Shown here: piece by piece, positions 7,813-15,587 of the stretch
Numbering within the stretch: the stretch's first letter is position 1
How the letters are laid out: each line of letters starts with the position of its first letter
Assembly (NCBI GenBank): GCA_041392125.1
Contig: JAWKMR010000013.1
Location: 1 to 39,489 of the forward strand
Source: Halomarinibacterium sp041392125
GTDB lineage: Bacteria > Bacteroidota > Bacteroidia > Flavobacteriales > Flavobacteriaceae
Direction of reading: 5' to 3'
Length of the DNA stretch: 39,489 nt
The notes under the pieces: model-generated
Seen by the model: the letters and a program-made list of their open reading frames with translations, nothing else
What the model was told of the DNA's origin: nothing
Databases searched by the model: none
Translations under genes and position numbers: made by a program

Positions 7813-9506
7813 AAGTATTTATCCTTTCCCTATTTGTATTACTTGCAAGTTGCAAACAAAACCCTGTTTCTCCTTCAGAGAAGAAACCAAAACAAGCGGT
7901 TATTGCCGAAAATGCTATGGTGGTTTCAGCACGTGAAGAGGCCTCCAAAATTGGTGTTGAAATTTTACAAAAAGGAGGTAATGCCTTCGATGCAATGATT
8001 GGTACTCAGTTGGCATTAGCCGTGGTATATCCGTATGCCGGAAGCTTAGGAAGTGGCGGATTTATGGTTTACCGAACGCAATATGGAGAAACGGGATCCT
8101 TAGATTATCGCGAAAAAGCACCCCTGGCAGCTACAAGTAAAATGTATTTGGATGAAAATGGCGAGTTTATCCCCGAAAAAAGTAAAGAAGGAGCTTTAGC
8201 CGTAGGTGTTCCCGGCACCATTGCCGGAATCTTCGCCATTCACGAAAAATTAGGCTCGCTCCCTATGGAAGAAATTGTGGAGCCCGTTATTAAATTAGCT
8301 TCAAACGGATTTGCAGTAACGCAGCTACAAGTGGAACGATTTCAGAAATTTAAAGCCATTTTTGAAGAAGTGAATGGGGAAAGTTCTTTGTTTACTCAAG
8401 AATATATTGCGGGAGATACTTTAAAAAATCCTGCTTTAGCAAAAACCTTAACTGCCATTGCAAACAATGGAAGATCCGAATTTTACCAAGGTGAAACCGG
8501 GAGAAAATTGGTGAACTACCTAACCGAAAAAGGAGGAATTATTACAATGGATGATCTTCTAGCTTATGAAGCTGTTTGGCGAGATCCCATTGTATTTAAT
8601 TATAAAGATTTAACCGTTATTTCTATGGCGCCCCCATCCAGTGGTGGTGTCTGTTTGGCTCAGATTTTAAAGATGGTGGAGCCCTATCCCATTTCAGAAT
8701 ACAAACATAACGAACAAGAATACATTCAACTTTTGGTGGAGGCAGAAAGACGTGCCTATGCAGATAGGAGCTATTATTTGGGAGATCCGGACTTTGTTAA
8801 TAATCCGATAGATTCATTACTGGATGTTGTTTATTTAAAAGAAAGAATGCAGACTTTTTCATTTGAAAAAGCCACTCCTTCTTCTTCTTTGGGCTATGGG
8901 ATTATTTCAGGATACGAAAGCCCGGAAACTACCCACTTTTCCATTGTTGACAAGTATGGAAATGCTGTCTCCAATACAACCACCTTAAATTCGGAATATG
9001 GCTCAAAACTTTATTGTAAAGAATTAGGTTTTTTTCTGAATAACGAAATGGATGATTTTAGTGCAAAACCCGGCGCCCCCAATATTTATGGACTTGTAGG
9101 CGGTAAAGCCAATGCCATTGCGCCACAAAAACGAATGTTAAGCTCTATGACACCTACCATTGTTGAAAAAAATGGAAAATTATGGATGGTGGTGGGCACT
9201 CCTGGAGGGGCTACTATTATTACATCGGTAGCACAAACCATTTTGAATGTGTACGAATTTAATATGGATATGCAAACTGCTGTTGATGCCCCAAGATTTC
9301 ACCATCAATGGCTTCCCGATGCCATTCGTTACGAAAAAGATAAATTTCCTGTCAATTTAATCCAATCTCTTGCTAAAATAGGCTATCCTCAAAATACTGA
9401 AGTCGATCCTATTATTGGTAAAGTAGATGCCATTTTAATCTTACCTAATGGCAAACTTCAAAGTGGTGCAGATTATCGCGGCGATGATACTGCTGTAGGA
9501 TATTGA
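7809..9506 (+). CDS. ggt: Gamma-glutamyltransferase (glutathione hydrolase), lipoprotein
   Basis: Precursor of 565 residues of the N-terminal nucleophile hydrolase family, which cleaves gamma-glutamyl compounds such as glutathione and transfers the gamma-glutamyl group. It begins with a lipoprotein signal (Cys15 in LLASC), so it is anchored in the envelope, unlike the soluble periplasmic E. coli enzyme. DYR101EKAP gives the substrate-binding arginine. The autocleavage site and catalytic nucleophile is T374 in ESPE-T374-T-HFSIVDKYGNAVS, producing a large and a small subunit. SSMTPTIV and GTPGGATIITSV are the oxyanion and glycine-loop blocks. Coupled by a 4-nt overlap to the upstream acpH. Confidence 0.93.
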   Translation: MKVFILSLFVLLASCKQNPVSPSEKKPKQAVIAENAMVVSAREEASKIGVEILQKGGNAFDAMIGTQLALAVVYPYAGSLGSGGFMVYRTQYGETGSLDYREKAPLAATSKMYLDENGEFIPEKSKEGALAVGVPGTIAGIFAIHEKLGSLPMEEIVEPVIKLASNGFAVTQLQVERFQKFKAIFEEVNGESSLFTQEYIAGDTLKNPALAKTLTAIANNGRSEFYQGETGRKLVNYLTEKGGIITMDDLLAYEAVWRDPIVFNYKDLTVISMAPPSSGGVCLAQILKMVEPYPISEYKHNEQEYIQLLVEAERRAYADRSYYLGDPDFVNNPIDSLLDVVYLKERMQTFSFEKATPSSSLGYGIISGYESPETTHFSIVDKYGNAVSNTTTLNSEYGSKLYCKELGFFLNNEMDDFSAKPGAPNIYGLVGGKANAIAPQKRMLSSMTPTIVEKNGKLWMVVGTPGGATIITSVAQTILNVYEFNMDMQTAVDAPRFHHQWLPDAIRYEKDKFPVNLIQSLAKIGYPQNTEVDPIIGKVDAILILPNGKLQSGADYRGDDTAVGY

Positions 9507-9598
9507 ATACAGACGTTTACAAAAAGTGTATTTAATCGTTAAAAGCCTGCTTATTATCGATTTGTAGGTATTTTACTACATTATTATACTATTTCGCC

Positions 9599-9606
9599 TA
9601 TTTTTG
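9599..9606 (+). promoter_or_regulatory. Candidate -7 promoter element (TATTTTTG)
   Basis: Exact TAnnTTTG match in the 204-nt gap before the membrane protein at 9711, which would give a leader of about 100 nt. No -33 TTG at normal spacing. Apart from this the gap shows nothing I can name. Confidence 0.35.
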
Positions 9607-9710
9607 AATGTTAAACTAGATTCAGACAACGTATATTTTGAATATAGCTAACAGTTGGGGCTAATTAAATTTAAACGAACCAAAACAAACGTAAAACAGT
9701 CTAACAGTCC

Positions 9711-10724
9711 ATGAAGGGTAAGTCTTTTACGAACGACTTGTATGCCATTATTCCATTGGTTATCAGTGGGCTGCTTTGCATTACACTTATTTTTTTACTT
9801 TGGGAAAAAGCTGCTTCTGAGGAAAACTTTGGAAGCACCTTAAAAAGTGTTGCTAATGTATTTATCGCCATTAGCGGTTTTTTAGCTGCAATCATTATGG
9901 TTTATCTTGCTGCGGCATCACTAAATTTAAAAACTACCCGGAAAACAGCCATTGATGCATTGAGTAAAGTCACTCAAAAAATGCATCATTTCAGAAATAT
10001 TATAGAAATTCTACTGAATTCAAAAATGTGGCTTGCAGGACTTAAAGAATATATTGATGAAGAATTTGCAGGACTTACTTTTTTTGAAGTAAAAGAGTTT
10101 TACAAAGGGAAGTCAAAACTAGCCATAGAATTTCTTCAGGAACATCATAACTTTCAAGATACAGAAACGCTCTATCTTGAACTAAAATCATTGTTAATGA
10201 CGGACCCAAAGGAAAAAAAACTTCCGGAAAATATTAGCTACCCAAGAGTTTACAGTAAGGATATAGTTTCAAAATGGATTGAACATAAATGCGGTTCTGG
10301 CTTATGGTATTATTTTGGCTATAAATATGGAGATTTTAAACAATCGCTGGATTATAATTCCGTTTTTGAACGCCATCAGGATAAGATTATGACCCTTGCC
10401 AATACCATTGACAATGAAGCCTTTCAGGATTCATCATTCAATGAAGTATTTTTAGCAAAGCTGGGCGAGTATATGAACAACGAGGTTATTCCGAAGCTTT
10501 ATCAAGTGCAAGGAACCACCGAAAAATCACTGCCCGGAATGATGTTGTATCTCTATTTTATTTTTCTTTTCCTTGTCATCTTTGGCATTTTACTTCCCAT
10601 TGCTCAACTATTATTCAATCTTCCTTTAATCACCTTAATAATCAGTTTTTCGTTTGTTTCAAGCACTCTTTTCTTCATTGCCATAAGCTTTTATCAATAT
10701 ATCATTCGAGAGGCTAATAGTTAA
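9711..10724 (+). CDS. Membrane protein of unknown function
   Basis: Not recognised. Protein of 337 residues with two N-terminal transmembrane segments (about residues 11-31 and 47-68), a charged region of about 200 residues with helical character, and two C-terminal transmembrane segments (about 277-303 and 308-330). The layout, soluble domain between paired helices, resembles bacterial sensor or channel-like proteins, but no catalytic or binding motif is visible. It stands alone between ggt and uvrA with its own upstream gap of 204 nt, so it is probably a single-gene transcript. The ATG at 9711 is the first in frame and directly precedes the first membrane segment. Confidence 0.7.
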   Translation: MKGKSFTNDLYAIIPLVISGLLCITLIFLLWEKAASEENFGSTLKSVANVFIAISGFLAAIIMVYLAAASLNLKTTRKTAIDALSKVTQKMHHFRNIIEILLNSKMWLAGLKEYIDEEFAGLTFFEVKEFYKGKSKLAIEFLQEHHNFQDTETLYLELKSLLMTDPKEKKLPENISYPRVYSKDIVSKWIEHKCGSGLWYYFGYKYGDFKQSLDYNSVFERHQDKIMTLANTIDNEAFQDSSFNEVFLAKLGEYMNNEVIPKLYQVQGTTEKSLPGMMLYLYFIFLFLVIFGILLPIAQLLFNLPLITLIISFSFVSSTLFFIAISFYQYIIREANS

Positions 10725-10788
10725 TAAGTTCCACAAAAACACCTTCATTTTGGTTTCAATGCCATAAGTAACTTTCATTGCATTTAAG

Positions 10789-10796
10789 TACCTTTG
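10789..10796 (+). promoter_or_regulatory. uvrA -7 promoter element (TACCTTTG)
   Basis: TACCTTTG matches TAnnTTTG and ends 6 nt before the ATG at 10803. Transcription would start at or next to the start codon, giving an almost leaderless uvrA mRNA. No proper -33 TTG found at 17-23 nt. Confidence 0.5.
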
Positions 10797-10802
10797 CAAA
10801 CT

Positions 10803-13634
10803 ATGGTTAAAAATGAAAATGTAATTGAGGTTTTAGGCGCTAGGGTTCATAATTTAAAGAACATCGATGTAGACATTCCAAGAGACGAACTTGTAGTTAT
10901 TACAGGGCTTTCAGGTAGCGGAAAGTCTTCATTGGCTTTCGATACCATTTATGCTGAAGGACAGCGTCGCTATATTGAAACTTTTTCGGCATATGCCCGT
11001 CAATTCCTGGGAAATTTGGAACGCCCGGATGTGGATAAAATTGAAGGTTTGTCTCCGGTTATTGCCATTGAACAAAAAACAACCAGTCGCAGTCCTCGAT
11101 CTACTGTAGGGACCATTACCGAAATTTACGACTTTCTTCGATTGCTTTTTGCCCGCGCCAGTGATGCATACAGCTACGAAACAGGAGAGAAAATGGTAAG
11201 CTATAGTGATGAGCAAATAAAACAACTCATTCTCGAAGACTTCGCACAGAAAAAAGTTAGTATTCTTGCCCCTGTGGTTCGATCACGTAAAGGGCACTAT
11301 CGAGAGCTTTTTGAGCAAATAGGAAAACAAGGTTTTGTGAAAGTGCGGGTAGATGGGGAAGTATTGGACATCACCAAAGGAATGCGTGTAGATCGCTATA
11401 AAACTCATGATATTGAGATAGTTATCGACCGACTTAAAATTTCGGAAGAAAGTGACCAAAACAGACGGCTTACTGAAACTATTCTTACCGCTATGTACCA
11501 TGGAGATGATGTGATGATGGTTATGGACAATGGCACCAACGAAGTACGGTATTTTAGTCGATCATTAATGTGTCCCACCAGTGGAATTTCGTATCCCAAT
11601 CCGGAACCCAATAATTTTTCCTTCAACTCCCCAAAAGGAATGTGCCCTCATTGTAAGGGAATAGGAAAATTATACGAAGTAAATCTCAAAAAGATTGTTC
11701 CAGACGAAAAACTTTCTATAAAACAAGGCGCCTTGGCCCCTCATGGGCCACAAAAAAGCAATTGGGTATTTAAACAATTGGAATTAATTGCGCATCGTTA
11801 CAACTTTAGTGTAAGCGACCCGTTTTCCAGTATTCCCGAAGAAGCCAAAGAAGTTATTTTTTATGGTGCCAACACCACTTTTGATGTGGAATCCAAAACG
11901 CTGGGAATCACCCGAAATTATAAAATAGATTTTGAAGGAGTCGCCACATTTCTTCAAAATACTTTTGAAAACAACGATTCAAAGTCGTTACAGCGTTGGG
12001 CTAAGGAATATATGGACAAAAAGAAATGTCCCGAATGTAACGGAAGCAGGCTTCGGAAAGAGTCCTTATATTTCAAAATTAATGGCGAAAGTATTGCTTC
12101 GTTAGCCGAAATGGACATTGAAGAGCTGACACATTGGTTTTCAACTATTGAAGAAAAATTGAATGAAACTCAAAGAGTTATTGCAGCAGAAATTTTAAAG
12201 GAAGTGCGAGCTAGGTTAAGTTTTTTAATGAATGTAGGGCTTACTTATTTATCGCTCAACCGAAGCTCAAAATCTCTTTCAGGCGGAGAAGCACAACGCA
12301 TACGGCTGGCCACGCAAATAGGTTCGCAATTGGTAGGAGTATTATACATTCTGGATGAACCCAGTATTGGTCTGCATCAAAAGGACAATCAAAAATTAAT
12401 TCATTCCTTGCTTCAGTTGCGGGATGTAGGCAATTCGGTAATTGTGGTGGAGCACGATAAGGATATGATAGAGCACGCAGATTATGTCATTGATATTGGT
12501 CCTGCTGCCGGTAAGCTTGGCGGTAAAATAGTATCGCAAGGGACCCCTTCAGAAATTAAAGAACACCATACCCTAACTGCCGATTATCTTAATGGAACCA
12601 AAGAAATTTCCATTCCCAAAAAACGGCGAAAAGGCAATGGTAAAACACTCACTTTAAAAGGAGCTTCCGGTAACAATTTAAAAAATGTTACGGTCACTTT
12701 TCCTTTAGGAACCATGATTGGCGTTACCGGTGTTTCAGGAAGTGGAAAATCGACCCTCATCAATGAAACCCTCTATCCTATTCTGAATGCACACTTTTTT
12801 AACGGCGTAAAAAAACCCATGCCGTACAAAAGCATTGAAGGGTTGGAACACATTGACAAAGTAATTGATATTAATCAGTCACCTATTGGGCGTACTCCAC
12901 GCTCCAATCCTGCTACCTATACTGGTGTTTTTTCAGAAATCAGAAATCTTTTTGTAAAAGTTCCTGAAGCGATGATACGAGGTTACAAACCCGGTCGCTT
13001 TAGTTTTAATGTGGCGGGCGGAAGATGCGAAACTTGTCAGGGAGGCGGATTAAAAGTAATAGAGATGAATTTTCTCCCCGATGTCTATGTAGAGTGTGAA
13101 ACCTGTAATGGCAAGCGATTTAACAGAGAAACGCTGGAGGTTCGCTATAAAGGGAAATCGATTTACGATGTGCTGGAAATGACAATTAATGAAGCCTGCG
13201 AATTTTTTGAGCACATTCCGAAAATTTATAGAAAACTAAAAACCATTCAAGATGTAGGCTTGGGCTATATCACTTTGGGACAACAATCAACAACACTTTC
13301 AGGAGGTGAAGCGCAGCGCATTAAACTGGCTACGGAGCTTTCCAAAAGAGATACCGGAAACACCTTTTACATTCTTGACGAACCAACCACAGGACTTCAT
13401 TTTGAAGATATACGCGTACTCATGCTCGTCTTAGAAAAACTGGTTGCCAAAGGAAACACCGTGTTAATTATTGAACACAATCTGGACGTGATAAAAATTG
13501 TAGACCACATTATTGATATTGGCCCCGAAGGAGGAAAAAAAGGAGGTATGGTAATTGCCGAAGGAACTCCGGAAGAAATTATTAAGAATAAAAAAAGCTT
13601 TACAGCTCAGTTCCTTAAAAAAGAATTACTTTAG
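10803..13634 (+). CDS. uvrA: Excinuclease ABC subunit A
   Basis: DNA damage-recognition ATPase of nucleotide excision repair, 943 residues from the ATG at 10803; the TTG at 10794 overlaps the -7 promoter element and is unlikely to be the start. Two ABC modules are visible. The first Walker A is GLSGSGKSS (residues 35-43), with signature SKSLSGGEAQRIRLA and Walker B YILDEPSIGLH. The second Walker A is GVSGSGKST, with signature TTLSGGEAQRIKLA and YILDEPTTGLH. The zinc modules are CPHC...CPECNG and CETCQGG...CETCNG. Full length for the family (about 940). Acts with UvrB and UvrC, which are not in this window. Confidence 0.98.
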   Translation: MVKNENVIEVLGARVHNLKNIDVDIPRDELVVITGLSGSGKSSLAFDTIYAEGQRRYIETFSAYARQFLGNLERPDVDKIEGLSPVIAIEQKTTSRSPRSTVGTITEIYDFLRLLFARASDAYSYETGEKMVSYSDEQIKQLILEDFAQKKVSILAPVVRSRKGHYRELFEQIGKQGFVKVRVDGEVLDITKGMRVDRYKTHDIEIVIDRLKISEESDQNRRLTETILTAMYHGDDVMMVMDNGTNEVRYFSRSLMCPTSGISYPNPEPNNFSFNSPKGMCPHCKGIGKLYEVNLKKIVPDEKLSIKQGALAPHGPQKSNWVFKQLELIAHRYNFSVSDPFSSIPEEAKEVIFYGANTTFDVESKTLGITRNYKIDFEGVATFLQNTFENNDSKSLQRWAKEYMDKKKCPECNGSRLRKESLYFKINGESIASLAEMDIEELTHWFSTIEEKLNETQRVIAAEILKEVRARLSFLMNVGLTYLSLNRSSKSLSGGEAQRIRLATQIGSQLVGVLYILDEPSIGLHQKDNQKLIHSLLQLRDVGNSVIVVEHDKDMIEHADYVIDIGPAAGKLGGKIVSQGTPSEIKEHHTLTADYLNGTKEISIPKKRRKGNGKTLTLKGASGNNLKNVTVTFPLGTMIGVTGVSGSGKSTLINETLYPILNAHFFNGVKKPMPYKSIEGLEHIDKVIDINQSPIGRTPRSNPATYTGVFSEIRNLFVKVPEAMIRGYKPGRFSFNVAGGRCETCQGGGLKVIEMNFLPDVYVECETCNGKRFNRETLEVRYKGKSIYDVLEMTINEACEFFEHIPKIYRKLKTIQDVGLGYITLGQQSTTLSGGEAQRIKLATELSKRDTGNTFYILDEPTTGLHFEDIRVLMLVLEKLVAKGNTVLIIEHNLDVIKIVDHIIDIGPEGGKKGGMVIAEGTPEEIIKNKKSFTAQFLKKELL

Positions 13635-13649
13635 AAAAAACTTGTGACC

Positions 13650-14336
13650 ATGCGAAGTGAAAGCAGACATAAAAACTGGAATGAAATAAAAACCAACGAC
13701 TCCTGGGCGATTTTTAAGATTATGGGAGAATTTGTGGAAGGCTATGAAAAATTAAGTCGTATAGGACCCTGTGTTTCCATATTTGGCTCTGCAAGAACCA
13801 AAGAAACTCAAAAATATTATCAATTAGCCGAAAGAATTGCACAAAAAATTACTGAAAACGGCTACGGAATTATTACCGGAGGTGGTCCAGGAATCATGGA
13901 AGCCGGAAACAAAGGAGCTCATTTAGCCGGGGGAACTTCGGTAGGGCTAAACATCGATTTACCCTTCGAGCAGCATGACAATCCATTTATCGACAAAGAT
14001 AAGAGTATTGATTTCGATTACTTTTTTGTGCGTAAGGTAATGTTTGTAAAATACTCACAAGGGTTTGTGGTAATGCCCGGCGGTTTTGGAACCTTAGATG
14101 AACTCTTTGAAGCTATTACGTTAATTCAAACACATAAAATTGATCGTTTTCCTATTATTTTGGTGGGTAGCGAGTTTTGGGGAGGACTAATCGATTGGAT
14201 AAAAAATACACTCATTACTGAAGGCAATATAAGTCCTAACGACATCGATCTCATCAATTTGGTGGACACTGAAGATGAAGTACTCGAAATCCTGAATACA
14301 TTCTACGACGAATATAATTTGAGCCCGAATTTTTAG
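13650..14336 (+). CDS. LOG family protein (TIGR00730, Rossmann fold)
   Basis: Cytosolic protein of 228 residues from the ATG at 13650; a GTG two codons earlier is possible. It carries the two LOG motifs: GGGPGIMEAGNKGA and MPGGFGTLDELFEA (PGGxGTxxE). The family, formerly mislabelled lysine decarboxylases, includes phosphoribohydrolases that release a base from nucleoside 5'-monophosphates, such as cytokinin riboside monophosphate; general nucleotide hydrolysis is possible. It starts 15 nt after the uvrA stop, so the two are probably cotranscribed. The bacterial role here is unproven. Confidence 0.85.
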   Translation: MRSESRHKNWNEIKTNDSWAIFKIMGEFVEGYEKLSRIGPCVSIFGSARTKETQKYYQLAERIAQKITENGYGIITGGGPGIMEAGNKGAHLAGGTSVGLNIDLPFEQHDNPFIDKDKSIDFDYFFVRKVMFVKYSQGFVVMPGGFGTLDELFEAITLIQTHKIDRFPIILVGSEFWGGLIDWIKNTLITEGNISPNDIDLINLVDTEDEVLEILNTFYDEYNLSPNF

Positions 14337-14350
14337 GGATACAGCATACA

Positions 14351-15586
14351 ATGAATAAATTAACATGGGTTGTTTTTCTTTTGTTTCCATGGATGCTTCT
14401 ATCACAGAGTATTCTGAAAACCATGTGCTACAATTTATTAGAGTTTCCGGAGGCAAATCCTCAGAACCGAGAATTAATCCTTCGGGATATTTTAAATGAA
14501 TACAACCCGGACCTATTTATGGTGTGTGAGCTGCAAAGTGGCTTTGGAGCCGATTTAATATTAAATAACGCTCTAAATGACACTGATAATCTTTACGGCA
14601 GAACCACCTTTGTGCCCAACCAATCCGGCAGTGCCAACCTGCAGCAGTTATTGTTTTTCAGAAAAGATAAATTTATTCTGGAGTCCGAAGAGGTTATCAC
14701 AACTTCCGTAAGGGATATTAATCATTATACGTTAACATTGAGCACGGCTAATATTACAAACAATCCCGTACGTTTTGAAATATTTATCACCCATCTTAAA
14801 TCCAGTACCGGTGGCAGCAATGAACAACAACGTCTCGAAATGGTACAGCATTTCACCAACCGTTTAGAAACGCTGGATCCAAATGCATTTGTCATTTTTG
14901 CCGGCGATTTAAACTTATATTCTTCCACAGAACCTGCCTATATAGAATTACTGGACACCACCAATGCTATTGTTATGGTAGACCCCATCAATACCCCCGG
15001 TGCTTGGACTAACAATATTAATTTTCAAGGAGTACACACACAAAGCACACGCATAAGTTCCGCTCCTTTTGGAGCCGGTTCCGGTGGCGGGTTGGACGAT
15101 CGTTTCGATTTTGTACTCATTTCAGAAAATATGACCTCTAACCCTTTATTACATTATATTCCTAACACCTACAAAGCCTTCGGAAATAATGGTAATTGTT
15201 TCAATTTAAGTATTAACGATAGTAGTTGCAGTGGGGTATTTGGAGAGATATTACGCAATAACTTATATAACATGAGTGACCATTTACCGATTGTGATGGA
15301 TTTGGAAACCGATGAAGAGATTGTTATCCTCAATAATAACACAGTTCAAAATAAACCGCTTTTCAAGCTGAAAAACACCTTGGTTTCTGAAACACTTAAC
15401 ATTGAAAACAATGCGCAGCTTCCTATAACATTGACTATTTTTAACACCCTGGGCCAACAACTTAACGAGTTTCAAGTTACTACTGGGGAAAATGCACAGA
15501 TAGATGTTTCATGGATGCCCAAAGGCGTATATTTTTTAAATGAAATTTCATCACAGGGCAGTACAGTAAAATTTATAAAAGAATAA
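14351..15586 (+). CDS. Secreted endonuclease/exonuclease/phosphatase-family protein with T9SS sorting domain
   Basis: Exported protein of 411 residues: signal peptide about 1-18, then an EEP (DNase I-like) fold. Its ordered motifs are MVCELQSG (metal-binding Glu), FITHLKSS, FAGDLNLYSS (GDLN) and MSDHLPIVMDLE (SDH catalytic His). The last 80 residues (about 330-411, with TLGQQLNEFQVT and WMPKGVYFLNE) form a type A T9SS C-terminal domain, which directs export through the type IX system and usually covalent attachment to the surface. It is therefore likely a surface or secreted nuclease or phosphodiesterase for nutrient scavenging; whether the substrate is DNA, RNA or lipid phosphate cannot be told. 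It lies 14 nt after the LOG gene. Confidence 0.88.
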   Translation: MNKLTWVVFLLFPWMLLSQSILKTMCYNLLEFPEANPQNRELILRDILNEYNPDLFMVCELQSGFGADLILNNALNDTDNLYGRTTFVPNQSGSANLQQLLFFRKDKFILESEEVITTSVRDINHYTLTLSTANITNNPVRFEIFITHLKSSTGGSNEQQRLEMVQHFTNRLETLDPNAFVIFAGDLNLYSSTEPAYIELLDTTNAIVMVDPINTPGAWTNNINFQGVHTQSTRISSAPFGAGSGGGLDDRFDFVLISENMTSNPLLHYIPNTYKAFGNNGNCFNLSINDSSCSGVFGEILRNNLYNMSDHLPIVMDLETDEEIVILNNNTVQNKPLFKLKNTLVSETLNIENNAQLPITLTIFNTLGQQLNEFQVTTGENAQIDVSWMPKGVYFLNEISSQGSTVKFIKE

Positions 15587-15587
15587 T

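Noticed and set aside
10794..10802. TTG start for uvrA
   Set aside because: It falls inside the -7 promoter octamer; the ATG at 10803 begins the conserved sequence.
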